DNA of 64,000 bases from Desulfobacterium sp. (GTDB lineage Bacteria; Desulfobacterota; Desulfobacteria; Desulfobacterales; Desulfobacteraceae). The stretch covers positions 39,461 to 103,460 of the forward strand of contig JAEINR010000010.1 in NCBI GenBank assembly GCA_016342325.1, in the 5' to 3' direction. The stretch's first letter is position 1. Each line of letters begins with the position of its first letter. Under the pieces are notes generated by a model. That model was not told the origin of the DNA. It searched no databases and saw nothing but the letters and a program-made list of their open reading frames with translations. The position numbers and the translations under genes were made by a program. This document shows, piece by piece, positions 8,295-17,632 of the stretch.

Positions 8295-8956
8295 GATGCC
8301 CTCGTTCCTTTGCCCCGGAGTTCTATCCCAAGGCGGTTGTTAATTCCGGACACAATCTCTTCAAAAACCTGCTCCTGGGTTCCTGCGGCATCAACCACCA
8401 GAAAACGCTCCTTTTCCGCCCTGGCAAGGGCAAGATACCCTTTCCTCACCCGTTGATGGAATTCAAGGGCCTCCTGCTCGAACCGGGTCTCATCAGCGGT
8501 TCTTGCACCTTTTTCCAATGCGCTGAAGGCCCGTTGGAGCCCGATTTCCGGGTCCAGGTCGAAGAGGACGGTGAGATCAGGCCGAAGATCCTTGACAACC
8601 ACCGAGTGGATGGTTTCGATCAACCCTTTGGCAATCCCCCGGGCAGCACCCTGGTAGACAGTGGTGGCGTCGGTAAACCGGTCGCAAAGTACGGTTTTGC
8701 CTGCGTTCAACGACGGAAGGACGACTTCAAACAGGTGCTGGGCCCGATCCGCTCCGTAGAGAAAAAGTTCGCACAAGTCCGACATTCCGCTGTTATCCGG
8801 ATCAAGAAGGATGGCCCTGATTTTTTTTCCGATAGGGGTATCGCCAGGTTCCCTTGTGACAACCGTGTCATACCCGTTTTCACCAAAACAGGCTGACAAT
8901 CTCCCGATCTGTGTTGTCTTGCCGGAACCTTCTATCCCTTCAAAGGTGATAAACAT
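8291..8956 (-). CDS. tmk: Thymidylate kinase
   Basis: Phosphorylates dTMP to dTDP with ATP in the dTTP pathway. The 221 residues begin FITFEGIEGSGKTTQ, the P-loop of the family, followed by VTREPGDTPIG and the DRFTDATTVYQG segment that carries the DR(Y/F) substrate motif. A C-terminal extension of about ten residues is unremarkable. It heads a three-gene minus-strand operon with the CysK-CysRS fusion and the unknown 338-residue gene, through 4-base overlaps. In many bacteria tmk adjoins holB; here holB lies about 4 kb away on the other strand, so the usual pair has been separated. Confidence 0.95.
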   Translation of the reverse strand: MFITFEGIEGSGKTTQIGRLSACFGENGYDTVVTREPGDTPIGKKIRAILLDPDNSGMSDLCELFLYGADRAQHLFEVVLPSLNAGKTVLCDRFTDATTVYQGAARGIAKGLIETIHSVVVKDLRPDLTVLFDLDPEIGLQRAFSALEKGARTADETRFEQEALEFHQRVRKGYLALARAEKERFLVVDAAGTQEQVFEEIVSGINNRLGIELRGKGTRAS

Positions 8957-9074
8957 AAGTTGCTCCCAACATTCCTTGACTTTTAAGCATTAAAATGGCT
9001 TTATACAGTAAATTTTTATTAAAATGAAACATTAAAATCTGAAACACCTGTTTCCCCAGACTGGACAACCGACC

Positions 9075-11408
9075 ATGGAGCCATCTTTACCCGTAAAATC
9101 AAAGCGCCGCAACCTGTCAACACCCTTGGTCATCCTGCTTTTATCCGCGACCATAGCCCTTTGTCCCCTATCGGCAGCAGCACTTTTAGAGAGACCCACC
9201 ACGGACACCCCTTGGCACATTTCAGCACTAAAGGGGACCCACGACCAGGAGAGAAATCTCTATATTGCCGAAGGCGAGGTGGTTATCAAAGGCGGCAACA
9301 CCCGGTTGGAAGCGGACTATGTGGAATTTAGCAACGCCACCAAAGATGCCTTGGCCAGGGGACATGTACTCTTGATCTCAGGAGAAGACACGGTGACCTG
9401 CGAATCCATGCGCCTCAACCTTGCCACCGAGACCGGGACCATCTACGACGGCACCGTGTTTATCCAGAAGAACAACTTCTATATCAGGGGAGACAAAATC
9501 ACAAAAACCGGCAAGGATACCTACCAGGCCGGGAAAGCCTCCCTCACCTCCTGTTCCGGTGACGACCCGGACTGGAAAATTTCGGCCAGGGATGTGAAGG
9601 TCACCATGGAAGGATATGGATTTGCCAAGCACGCAACCGTCTGGGCAAAAAATGTGCCTGCACTGTACACGCCCTTTCTGGCATTTCCGGCAAAGACAAA
9701 GCGGCAGACCGGCTTACTTGCACCCCAATACGCCATTTCAGATCGAAAGGGATTTCAATTCACCCAGCCCCTGTTCCTTGCCCTCTCCAGAAGCTCGGAT
9801 GCGACCCTCTACGCCGACTACATGGACAAGCGGGGCATAAAGCTGGGAGCCGAGTACCGCTATCTACTTGACAACGGTTCCAAGGGAACCGCGTTCCTGG
9901 ATTTCATGGACGACCGCAAGATCGATGACGGCACCGACGCCACCAAGGATTACCGCTACGACAGCACCCCCAACAGGACCAACACGGACCGGTACTGGTT
10001 CAGGATGAAGCATGACCAGAACCTTCCGGGTCAGTGGACGGCAAAACTGGACCTGGATCTTGTGAGTGATGCCGATTATCTCCATGAATTCAAGGACGGC
10101 TACACCGGGTTCACCGAAACCCAGGACTATTTTGGAGACACCTTCGGCAGAACCATGGACGACTACGACGACACGGTCCGGGCCAACCAGTTCAACCTGA
10201 ACAAAACCTGGTCCGCCTACAGCCTGAACATGAACGTTGACTGGTATGACAATGTCATTGCAAGAAGGGACAACAGTGATGACACGACCCTGCAGACCCT
10301 TCCGGCCCTGGAATTCAACTCTGTCCGGCAGCAGATCAAGCAAACCGCCCTGTACATGGATATCGATTCCGAGTTCAAAAGCTTTTACCGGCAGGACACC
10401 ACAGCCGCCAAGATAAACGGCCAGCGCACAGACATCCACCCCACCCTCTATCTGCCGCTGCGGGCCGGACAATACTTCAGCCTGGAGCCGTCCCTGGGTG
10501 TGCGCCAGACGTTCTGGTATTCGGACGCGTACGACCACGCCGCCGGAAACGACGAGGGATTCAACCACCGGGAACTCTATGACCTCAACCTGAAACTGTC
10601 CACCGAGGTCTCCCGGGTGTTCAACCCGGCCAACGGGTTTGCCGAAAAGATCAAACACGAAGTCACCCCTGCCCTTGAGTACCACTACATCCCGGATGAG
10701 GACCAGGACGACCTGCCCTTCTTCGACGGCATGGACAGAATCGCCAGGAGAAATGACCTGACCTGGTCGGTGACCAACCGGTTCATCACAAAAAAGAGAA
10801 CGCCCGCCAACGCAACGCCGGATATGAACGATCCCGGGGAACAGCTGAAATCCAAAGGCACGGAATCCACAAAGGAAGAGTATGTCTACCACGAGTTTGC
10901 CTGGATAAAACTCTTCCAGACCGGCTACTTTGAAGATCAAACCCATTACGACGATGACGTGAGATTCGACTCTTCCCAGTCTTTTTCCGACATCTCCCTG
11001 GAGAGTGAGTTTTCACCCTGTTCCTGGCTTTCCCTGGATCTGGATGCCGACTGGTCTCCCTATGACAACCACTTCATGGCGCACAACGCAGGCCTTACTT
11101 TGCGGGACAACCGGGGGGACGCCATCCAGGGTCGATACAGATACAAACGACAACGGACCGAACCGGTAAAGCAGGATCCTTCGGAGACGTTTTACACGAG
11201 GCTTGACACAACCATAACGTCGAGACTCAGCGCCTTTTTCAGCTATGAAGAGGATCTGTTCAAAAAAGAGCGGGTCGAAGCCTTGACCGGCATTGAGTAT
11301 CGCAAAGAATGCTGGTCCCTGCTTGTGGCTTATAAAGACGAACCCGGCGACAGATCCTTTGGTTTTATTGTAACCCTGTACGGCATTGGAGCATTTGGAC
11401 AAAAATGA
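9075..11408 (+). CDS. lptD: LPS-assembly outer-membrane protein LptD
   Basis: LptD is the outer-membrane beta-barrel that, with LptE, inserts lipopolysaccharide into the outer leaflet. Of its 777 residues, roughly 15-36 form a signal peptide. The N-terminal OstA/LptA-like beta-jellyroll follows (LYIAEGEVVIKGG, LEADYVEF, YDGTVFIQ), then the conserved segment with PALYTPFLAFPAKTKRQTGLL and a long barrel rich in alternating aromatic residues and aspartates. The last residues end in an aromatic-rich strand, as expected for Bam substrates. The stop overlaps the next ATG (ATGA), coupling lptD to the NusG-like factor. The gene shows that the cell has an LPS-bearing outer membrane. Confidence 0.92.
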   Translation: MEPSLPVKSKRRNLSTPLVILLLSATIALCPLSAAALLERPTTDTPWHISALKGTHDQERNLYIAEGEVVIKGGNTRLEADYVEFSNATKDALARGHVLLISGEDTVTCESMRLNLATETGTIYDGTVFIQKNNFYIRGDKITKTGKDTYQAGKASLTSCSGDDPDWKISARDVKVTMEGYGFAKHATVWAKNVPALYTPFLAFPAKTKRQTGLLAPQYAISDRKGFQFTQPLFLALSRSSDATLYADYMDKRGIKLGAEYRYLLDNGSKGTAFLDFMDDRKIDDGTDATKDYRYDSTPNRTNTDRYWFRMKHDQNLPGQWTAKLDLDLVSDADYLHEFKDGYTGFTETQDYFGDTFGRTMDDYDDTVRANQFNLNKTWSAYSLNMNVDWYDNVIARRDNSDDTTLQTLPALEFNSVRQQIKQTALYMDIDSEFKSFYRQDTTAAKINGQRTDIHPTLYLPLRAGQYFSLEPSLGVRQTFWYSDAYDHAAGNDEGFNHRELYDLNLKLSTEVSRVFNPANGFAEKIKHEVTPALEYHYIPDEDQDDLPFFDGMDRIARRNDLTWSVTNRFITKKRTPANATPDMNDPGEQLKSKGTESTKEEYVYHEFAWIKLFQTGYFEDQTHYDDDVRFDSSQSFSDISLESEFSPCSWLSLDLDADWSPYDNHFMAHNAGLTLRDNRGDAIQGRYRYKRQRTEPVKQDPSETFYTRLDTTITSRLSAFFSYEEDLFKKERVEALTGIEYRKECWSLLVAYKDEPGDRSFGFIVTLYGIGAFGQK

Positions 11409-11929
11409 TTCAAGACAAGCATTGGTACGCCCTTCTCACACGGAGCCGCTTTGAAAACGTTGTTTTCAAAGACATCCAGAAAAAATCCATTGAGGCGTTT
11501 CTTCCCAAGATCAAGGTAAAGAGTCGGCGCAAGGACAGAAAGCTGATGCTCGATGTCCCCCTGTTTCCGGGCTTCCTATTTGTCAACATCAGCCTCGACC
11601 CCCTGGAACACCTGAACGTACTTAAAACAATGGGGGCTGTCCGCCTGCTGGGGTTTTCCGGCGGCCCGGTTCCCGTTCCAGCCAGCCACATAGAATCCCT
11701 TAGAATCATCACAAGCACCGGCCATGACATCATCAGCGGCAACACAGGCACGCTCAAGAAAGGTGAGATGGTGATGGTGGTGAGCAGGCCCTTTTCAGGC
11801 GTGAAAGGAGAGTTTTTGCGTTACAAGGGCAAAGAGCGGGTGATCGTAAAGATTGAAACCCTGGGCCAGTTCGCAGGGGTTGAAATTGACAGGGATGACG
11901 TGGAACTTTTGCCGGACATCCTTTCCTAA
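11405..11929 (+). CDS. NusG-like transcription antitermination factor (RfaH/UpxY group)
   Basis: A 174-residue two-domain elongation factor. The N-terminal NGN domain (residues 5-110) begins HWYALLTRSRFE and includes PLFPGFLFVN and GAVRLLGF. A C-terminal KOW domain contains KKGEMVMVVSRPFSGVKGEFLRY. The absence of secE and ribosomal-protein neighbours argues for a specialised NusG paralog rather than the housekeeping NusG. Such factors, including RfaH and UpxY, act at operons for envelope polysaccharides. Its overlap with lptD suggests a link to surface glycan expression. The target operon is not visible here. Confidence 0.9.
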   Translation: MIQDKHWYALLTRSRFENVVFKDIQKKSIEAFLPKIKVKSRRKDRKLMLDVPLFPGFLFVNISLDPLEHLNVLKTMGAVRLLGFSGGPVPVPASHIESLRIITSTGHDIISGNTGTLKKGEMVMVVSRPFSGVKGEFLRYKGKERVIVKIETLGQFAGVEIDRDDVELLPDILS

Positions 11930-11933
11930 CCCC

Positions 11934-11962
11934 TTGACATAGTATTAAAATTTGTTTAGATA
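11934..11962 (+). promoter_or_regulatory. Probable sigma-70 promoter for the IHF/HU-like gene
   Basis: A perfect TTGACA lies 17 bases before TAGATA, in a locally AT-rich gap. It would start transcription about 90 bases ahead of the IHF/HU-like ATG and could also serve holB, ricT and metG. Confidence 0.55.
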
Positions 11963-12063
11963 GTGAGTTGCGCCCACCTGGTGGGTTAATTTTTTTTACG
12001 GAAAAATGGTCTCGCACACTGGTTTGCTGAAGAACCTGTTCCAGACAACACAAAAGAGGATTT

Positions 12064-12339
12064 ATGAATAAACTTGAACTTATCTCCGTCCTGAAACAGA
12101 GGGCAGATCTTACAAAAACTGAAGCCGCTGAAGTTGTTCAAATATTTTTTGATTCATTGACCGATGCCCTTTCAAAAGACGAGCGGGTCGAGATACGCGG
12201 TCTATGCAGTTTTTTTATCAAAGACTACAAAAGTTATACCGGTCGAAACCCAAAGACCGGGGACAAGGTAACGATTCCGTCAAAGAAACTGCCGTTTTTC
12301 AAATGCGGTAAAGAGTTAAAAGAACGGGTCGATTATTAG
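12064..12339 (+). CDS. HU/IHF family DNA-binding protein
   Basis: A 91-residue nucleoid protein. The helical N-terminal dimerisation part starts MNKLELISVLKQRADLTK. It is followed by VEIRGLCSFFIKDYKSYTGRNPKTGDKV, in which the R-x-P/N-x-T-G tip of the DNA-intercalating arm is recognisable as GRNPKTG. Helix spacing and the IRGLCSFF segment (usually IRGFGSF) look more like IHF than HU. An unusual cysteine replaces the glycine of GFG. A promoter precedes it, and holB starts four bases after the stop, so the two share a transcript. Confidence 0.93.
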   Translation: MNKLELISVLKQRADLTKTEAAEVVQIFFDSLTDALSKDERVEIRGLCSFFIKDYKSYTGRNPKTGDKVTIPSKKLPFFKCGKELKERVDY

Positions 12340-12342
12340 CAC

Positions 12343-13401
12343 ATGCCTGTTTATGACACAGCAGGGGAGCATTGCCAATGCAAGGAGTCAGGCCTGCCCA
12401 AGGCGTTGACAACCATCCTTGAAACCCGGAAAATACCCAATGCTCTTCTGCTCCTGGGCAACCCGGGCATCGGCAAGCAAGACGCCGCATTGCAGTTTGC
12501 CCGGACTGCCAACTGCCAGGGGGAGGGGCCATCCAAGATCCTTGCCTGCAACCGGTGCAAATCATGCAAAAAGATGATCGCCGGAATGCACCCCGACATC
12601 ATCCGGGTTGCGCCGGTAAAGGGTTCCATTCGAATTGCACAAATTCGGGAGCTTTACGGGGCCATCACGGTAAAACCCCATGAGGCCCAATTCCGCATGA
12701 TTCTCATCCAGGACGCGGATACCATGAACCCGGAAGGCTCAAACGCCCTGTTGAAGATCCTTGAAGAGCCGCCGGAACGTACCTTTTTCGTTCTGACCGC
12801 AGCAACAACCGACACCCTTCTTCAGACCATCCTCTCCCGGTGCCGGCAGGTGCGGTTCAAACCGGCAAGCCTTGAAAGCATCCGGAAAACCCTGGTGGAC
12901 GCCCACCACATCGACCCTGCCATGGCAAGGGTTGCGGCATCATGGTCCGACGGGAGCCTCAACAAAGCCTTACGCTTACTCAACCTGTCCGCGGACAGCA
13001 ACGGCACGGACTGGATAAAAAGACGGCTATGGCTCATCACCGAGACAGCCGCCTTGATCAAAGGTGGTAACCAGAGCGACAGGACCGCCCTCCTCCTTTT
13101 GGCGGAAAAGATCGGCCGGGAACCCGAGCTCTTAAAGGATTCCCTGGCCATCATCAGGACCTTTTTCAGGGACATTGCCGTGTTCGGGCACAACCCCGAC
13201 ACCATTGTTAACATTGACTTTTCACCCCTTTTACAGGATATTGTAAGAATTGAGCCGGTACAACAGGCCCTGGCTCAGAACGCCCTGGAATGGCTCACGG
13301 AGCTCCACAGGGTTGAAAAAAAAATCAAAGCCAATGCAGGTGTCAGATTAACCTTGGAAGCATTTTTCCTTAAACTCATACCTGCCAGGCAAACGGCCTG
13401 A
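12343..13401 (+). CDS. holB: DNA polymerase III subunit delta'
   Basis: A clamp-loader subunit of 352 residues. The AAA+ region has GNPGIGKQ at residues 39-46, where Gln replaces the Walker A Ser/Thr, consistent with a non-hydrolysing delta' subunit. It is followed by the zinc-knuckle cysteines CNRCKSC, the IRELYG helix, DADTMNPEGSNALLKILEEPP and ILSRCRQVRF, all characteristic of HolB. The C-terminal collar domain is less conserved. The start four bases after the IHF/HU-like stop and the following ricT support an operon, as in the tmk-holB-ricT-metG order of many bacteria. Confidence 0.92.
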   Translation: MPVYDTAGEHCQCKESGLPKALTTILETRKIPNALLLLGNPGIGKQDAALQFARTANCQGEGPSKILACNRCKSCKKMIAGMHPDIIRVAPVKGSIRIAQIRELYGAITVKPHEAQFRMILIQDADTMNPEGSNALLKILEEPPERTFFVLTAATTDTLLQTILSRCRQVRFKPASLESIRKTLVDAHHIDPAMARVAASWSDGSLNKALRLLNLSADSNGTDWIKRRLWLITETAALIKGGNQSDRTALLLLAEKIGREPELLKDSLAIIRTFFRDIAVFGHNPDTIVNIDFSPLLQDIVRIEPVQQALAQNALEWLTELHRVEKKIKANAGVRLTLEAFFLKLIPARQTA

Positions 13402-13429
13402 CGCCATAACCGTCCAACAGGAGAGTATC

Positions 13430-14227
13430 ATGACAAAAATTGCAGGTATACGGTTCAAACCTGCCGGTAAAATATACGATTTTGACTGCGGCGCCTTTGT
13501 CCTCAACATAGGGGACAAGGTGATTGTCGAAACAGAGCAGGGGCTTGGGTTCGGTGTTGTCACCGTGCCGCCGGCACCCCTTGAATCTGAGAAAAAAAAG
13601 AAGCAGCTCAAAAAGGTATTCCGCATTGCCACGGAAGCGGATTTCAAAAAAAGGGAACAGAACAAAGCGCTTGAGCAGCAAGCCTTTGACTTCTGCCAGG
13701 GCTGCATCTCAAAGCTTGGGCTGAAGATGAACCTCTTTTCCGTGGAGAGCACCTTTGATGCGGCCAAGCTCACCTTTTTCTACACGGCCGACGGCCGGGT
13801 CGACTTCCGGGAACTTGTCAAGATCCTTGTCAAGGAGTACCGCATTCGCATCGAGATGCGCCAGGTGGGTATTCGGAACCAGTCAAAGCAGTGCGGCGGA
13901 CTCGGCAGGTGCGGCCGGGAGATCTGCTGCTCATTGTTCATGAAGAACTTTGATCCTGTGTCCATAAAGATGGCCAAGGAACAGGGTCTCTCCCTGAACC
14001 CGACAAAAATTTCAGGCCTGTGCGGCAGGCTCATGTGCTGCCTCACCTTTGAAAACAAGACCTACAAGCTGTTGAAAAAAGAGCTTCCAAAACCTGGCAA
14101 GGTCCTTGACACCGCTAAAGGCCGAGGCAAAGTGATTCGCCAGAACGTGCTCAAGGGAACGGTGACACTCCGCCTTGAAGATGGTTCTGAAATCGAAGCC
14201 GACCTAAAAGATCTAAGCAAAGGATAA
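13430..14227 (+). CDS. ricT: PSP1-domain protein RicT/YaaT
   Basis: A 265-residue cytosolic protein with the PSP1 domain in its C-terminal two-thirds. Conserved cysteines occur as CGGLGRCGREICC near residues 152-166 and GLCGRLMCC near 195-205; in Bacillus these help hold [4Fe-4S] clusters in the RicAFT complex, which affects RNA processing. A charged lysine-rich stretch (EKKKKQLKK) lies near residue 55. It sits 28 bases after holB and 10 before metG, the usual neighbours. RicA and RicF partners are not in the window, so the function in this lineage may differ. Confidence 0.9.
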   Translation: MTKIAGIRFKPAGKIYDFDCGAFVLNIGDKVIVETEQGLGFGVVTVPPAPLESEKKKKQLKKVFRIATEADFKKREQNKALEQQAFDFCQGCISKLGLKMNLFSVESTFDAAKLTFFYTADGRVDFRELVKILVKEYRIRIEMRQVGIRNQSKQCGGLGRCGREICCSLFMKNFDPVSIKMAKEQGLSLNPTKISGLCGRLMCCLTFENKTYKLLKKELPKPGKVLDTAKGRGKVIRQNVLKGTVTLRLEDGSEIEADLKDLSKG

Positions 14228-14237
14228 CATTCGATAA

Positions 14238-16190
14238 ATGAAAACAAGCGATCCCAATTTTTTCACCACCCCCATCTACTATGTCAATGCCAAGCCCCAC
14301 CTTGGACACGCTTATACCACCATTGCAGTGGACGTTGCCGCCCGCTACAGCCGAATGTGTTCAAAGGAGACCTATTTTCTCACCGGAACCGATGAACACG
14401 GTGACAAGATTGCCGAGGCCGCAGACCGGGAAAATACGACGCCAAAGGCCTATGCCGACAAGATCAGCCAGGGGTTCCAGGACCTGTGGCCAAAGCTGAA
14501 CATCAGCAACGACCACTTCATCCGGACCACGGATCCCGACCACATCAAGGTGGTGGAGGGGCTGCTATCCAAGATCTACGAGGCAGGGGACATCTACTTC
14601 AGCGATTACGAGGGGATCTACTGCCTCGGGTGTGAACGCTTCTACCAGGAGCGGGAGCTTGTGGACGGAAAATGTCCGGACCACGGCACGGTGCCGGAAA
14701 CCATCAAAGAATCCAACTATTTTTTCCGCATGAGCAAATACCAGGAGTGGCTCATTGATCACATCAATAGCCATCCTGGCTTTATCCGACCCGAACGCTA
14801 CAAAAATGAAATCCTCTCCTTTCTCAAGGAGCCCCTGGAGGACCTTTGCATCTCAAGGCCTAAATCAAGGCTCACCTGGGGCATCACCCTCCCCTTTGAC
14901 CCGGATTATGTCACCTATGTGTGGTTCGATGCCCTGACCAACTACCTCTCGGCCCTGGGGTACCCTGACGGAGAGCTGTTCAACCGCTTCTGGCCCAACA
15001 CCCGCCACTTTGTTGCCAAGGACATCATCAAACCCCACGGCATCTACTGGCCCTGCATGCTCAAGGCGGCTGGCATCGAGCCCTACCACAGCCTCAATGT
15101 CCACGGTTTCTGGAACGTGGGCGGATCCAAGATGTCAAAGAGCATCGGCAACGTCACCGATCCTGTGGAGGTGACCGACACCTACGGCACGGACAGTTTC
15201 AGGTACTTTCTCATGCGGGAGATGGTGTTCGGCCTGGACTCCAACTTTACCGAGGATACCATTGTCCAGCGGATCAACTCAGACCTTGCCAACGACCTTG
15301 GCAACCTCTTTTCCAGGGTGGTCTCCATGGTCCACCGCTACTTTGAGGGAAGCACCCCCGGGTTTGACGCTGAACTTGACAAAGAACTCACCCTCAAACC
15401 CCAGGCGGATAAATGCATTGAGAACTATAGCCGGTTCATGGAGAACACGGAGTTCCACAAGGCCGTCATTGCCGTGTGGGAGTTCATCAGCACCATGAAC
15501 AAGTACATCGACACCCAGGCGCCCTGGTCCCTTGCAAAGGACGAGGAAAAAGCGTCGGCATTGGAAACGGTCATGTACAACCTTGTGGAAGGGTTGAGAA
15601 CCGTTGCCGACCTGATCTATCCCATCATGCCCGAAACGTCGATCAAGATGCGAACCCTCCTCAACATCAAAATGCCTGCCGACCGGGAGTTCCACACCAT
15701 GGAGGAGATTATACCCTGGCACCAAACCGCCGCCGGCACCGTTATTGAAAAGGCACCGGTCCTGTTTCCGAGGATCGATACCACGGCTGCGAAAAAAACA
15801 GCCTCCCAAACAGCCCCTGGCAAAGCGAAAGCCAAAGCCAAAGCCAAAGCTAAACCCCTGAAACCTGAAATCACCATCGACGATTTTGCAAAGATCGACC
15901 TGCGAAGCGGCACCGTTGTTTCGGCTGAAAAGATCAAAAAATCCAACAAGCTGCTCAAGCTCAAGGTGGACCTGGGTGAGGAAGAGCCCCGCCAGGTCAT
16001 CGCAGGTATAGCAAAAGACTACGATCCCGACCAGATTATCGGGAAAACTGTTGTCGTGGTTGCCAACCTGGCGCCTGCCAAACTCATGGGAGAGATCTCC
16101 CAGGGCATGGTGCTTGCGGCAAACGACGGTAAGAGCCTTGCCCTGACCGGATTCGACAAAGCGGTCAACCCAGGAAACCAGATAAAATAG
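14238..16190 (+). CDS. metG: Methionyl-tRNA synthetase with C-terminal tRNA-binding domain
   Basis: Charges tRNA-Met. The 650 residues contain HLGH at 21-24 (HIGH motif), a zinc knuckle of the YCLGC...KCPDH type near 130-150, KMSKS at 298-302, an anticodon-binding helical domain and a C-terminal EMAP/Trbp111-type OB domain starting at ITIDDFAKIDLRSG near 550. Between them is an Ala-Lys linker with repeated AK dipeptides, a low-complexity tether. The active-site set is complete. The start is ten bases after ricT. Confidence 0.96.
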   Translation: MKTSDPNFFTTPIYYVNAKPHLGHAYTTIAVDVAARYSRMCSKETYFLTGTDEHGDKIAEAADRENTTPKAYADKISQGFQDLWPKLNISNDHFIRTTDPDHIKVVEGLLSKIYEAGDIYFSDYEGIYCLGCERFYQERELVDGKCPDHGTVPETIKESNYFFRMSKYQEWLIDHINSHPGFIRPERYKNEILSFLKEPLEDLCISRPKSRLTWGITLPFDPDYVTYVWFDALTNYLSALGYPDGELFNRFWPNTRHFVAKDIIKPHGIYWPCMLKAAGIEPYHSLNVHGFWNVGGSKMSKSIGNVTDPVEVTDTYGTDSFRYFLMREMVFGLDSNFTEDTIVQRINSDLANDLGNLFSRVVSMVHRYFEGSTPGFDAELDKELTLKPQADKCIENYSRFMENTEFHKAVIAVWEFISTMNKYIDTQAPWSLAKDEEKASALETVMYNLVEGLRTVADLIYPIMPETSIKMRTLLNIKMPADREFHTMEEIIPWHQTAAGTVIEKAPVLFPRIDTTAAKKTASQTAPGKAKAKAKAKAKPLKPEITIDDFAKIDLRSGTVVSAEKIKKSNKLLKLKVDLGEEEPRQVIAGIAKDYDPDQIIGKTVVVVANLAPAKLMGEISQGMVLAANDGKSLALTGFDKAVNPGNQIK

Positions 16191-16192
16191 CA

Positions 16193-17611
16193 ATGGGAGA
16201 GCGGTTGCATAATCACACAAAAAACACCAACTGGCGGGCCTTCCAGTCAGATATTCAGTTCGAGTCAAAAAGGAAAAAATTCCTTTCCCGGCTCTTCAAG
16301 CTGGTTCTCCTGGTCCTGCTCTGTGTCGGCGCCATGTTCGGCATCACCACGGCAAACATCCCCGGCCTGCCGGATATCATGGCCATGGTGCAGCAATCGC
16401 TCCCCCTTGACACCCTGCTGAAAATGGGGGAACAGGAAGTTGAGGCGGCGGTACCGCGCCCTGGTTTGACACGGCAGGATCTGAAAGCACTGCTGGATCC
16501 GTCCCTGTTGTTCAATGCCGAGACATCCACCATTGTGGTGGACCATGACCTGGATCGCTATACCATCGAAACCACCCTTGACCCGTCCTTTCAACGGTTT
16601 CTCACATCCAAGCTTGAAGGGCTCAAAACCCTTACCCGGGGAAAGCCCCAGCGCATCGGCATGGTTGCCATGGAACCTGCCACAGGCAAGATTGTTGCCA
16701 TGGCAGGGTTTGACCTTGCCAACCCCAAGGCCAACCCCTGCACCATGGGAAACTATCCGGCCGCAAGCGTGTTTAAAATCGTGACGGCATCGGCAGCCAT
16801 AGAGGGAATGGGGTACACCCCCCAAACCCCCATGTACTTCAACGGCGGGAAATACACCCTTTACAAGCGGCAGCTCAAGGACAACAAAAACCGCTACACC
16901 ACCAAGGTCTCCCTTGGCAAGGCCTTTGCGGAATCGATCAACCCGGTATTCGGCAAAATCGCATCCACCCGGCTGAACACGGAACAACTTCGCTACTACG
17001 CCGGTACATTCGGATTCAACCAAGAGGTGGATTCGGATTTCCCCTTTGATTCCGGAAAAATTATCATCAAAGACAACGCCTACCAGCAGGCAGAGGTGGG
17101 ATGCGGGTTCAACAAAACGACCACCATCTCCCCCATGTTCGGCGCCCTGATGTCGGCCACCATCGTCAACCAGGGAAAGCCCCCCCTGCCGTCAATGGTT
17201 AAATCGGTTACCGACGCCAACGGCTTGGTGCTATACACCAATACACCATCCGTCTCCGGAAAAGCCATTGATCCAAAAACAGCCCGGGCCGTCATGTCCA
17301 TGATGGAAAAGACCATCACCTCGGGTACGGCCAGTAAATCCTTCCGGCGGTTCAAGCGGGATTCAACCCTTTCACGGCTTGATATCGGCGGCAAGACAGG
17401 ATCGCTTTATAACAAGGACAACACCGTCAAGTACGACTGGTTCACTGGATTTGCCAAGGAAAAAAACGGGGACAAAGTTCTGGCCCTGGCCGTGGTCGTG
17501 GGCCACAGAAAGTACATCGGAACCCGGGCAGCAAGCTACGGCAAGATGATGTTCAAACACTATTTCAAATCCTATTTTGCATCAAACAAAACAACGATCA
17601 ACAACGGTTAA
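16193..17611 (+). CDS. Penicillin-binding protein, transpeptidase domain
   Basis: A 472-residue membrane-anchored DD-transpeptidase. One membrane helix lies near residues 35-55. The catalytic domain shows S-x-x-K in AASVFKIV, S-x-N as SIN within AFAESINPVFGK, and K-T-G in GGKTGSLYN. The chain lacks room for a transglycosylase domain and has only a short pre-catalytic region, so it is a small class-B-like PBP, shorter than FtsI or PBP2. Its start lies two bases after the metG stop. A role in side-wall synthesis, spore-like processes or maintenance cannot be distinguished. The GlmS-like gene follows 21 bases later. Confidence 0.88.
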   Translation: MGERLHNHTKNTNWRAFQSDIQFESKRKKFLSRLFKLVLLVLLCVGAMFGITTANIPGLPDIMAMVQQSLPLDTLLKMGEQEVEAAVPRPGLTRQDLKALLDPSLLFNAETSTIVVDHDLDRYTIETTLDPSFQRFLTSKLEGLKTLTRGKPQRIGMVAMEPATGKIVAMAGFDLANPKANPCTMGNYPAASVFKIVTASAAIEGMGYTPQTPMYFNGGKYTLYKRQLKDNKNRYTTKVSLGKAFAESINPVFGKIASTRLNTEQLRYYAGTFGFNQEVDSDFPFDSGKIIIKDNAYQQAEVGCGFNKTTTISPMFGALMSATIVNQGKPPLPSMVKSVTDANGLVLYTNTPSVSGKAIDPKTARAVMSMMEKTITSGTASKSFRRFKRDSTLSRLDIGGKTGSLYNKDNTVKYDWFTGFAKEKNGDKVLALAVVVGHRKYIGTRAASYGKMMFKHYFKSYFASNKTTINNG

Positions 17612-17632
17612 AATCCTGGAACGGAGGACATC

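Noticed and set aside
15780..15860. Alternating Ala-Lys stretch near the end of metG, considered as a frameshift or repeat expansion artefact.
   Set aside because: It is in frame and lies between two folded domains, as flexible linkers do in MetRS fusions with the tRNA-binding domain.
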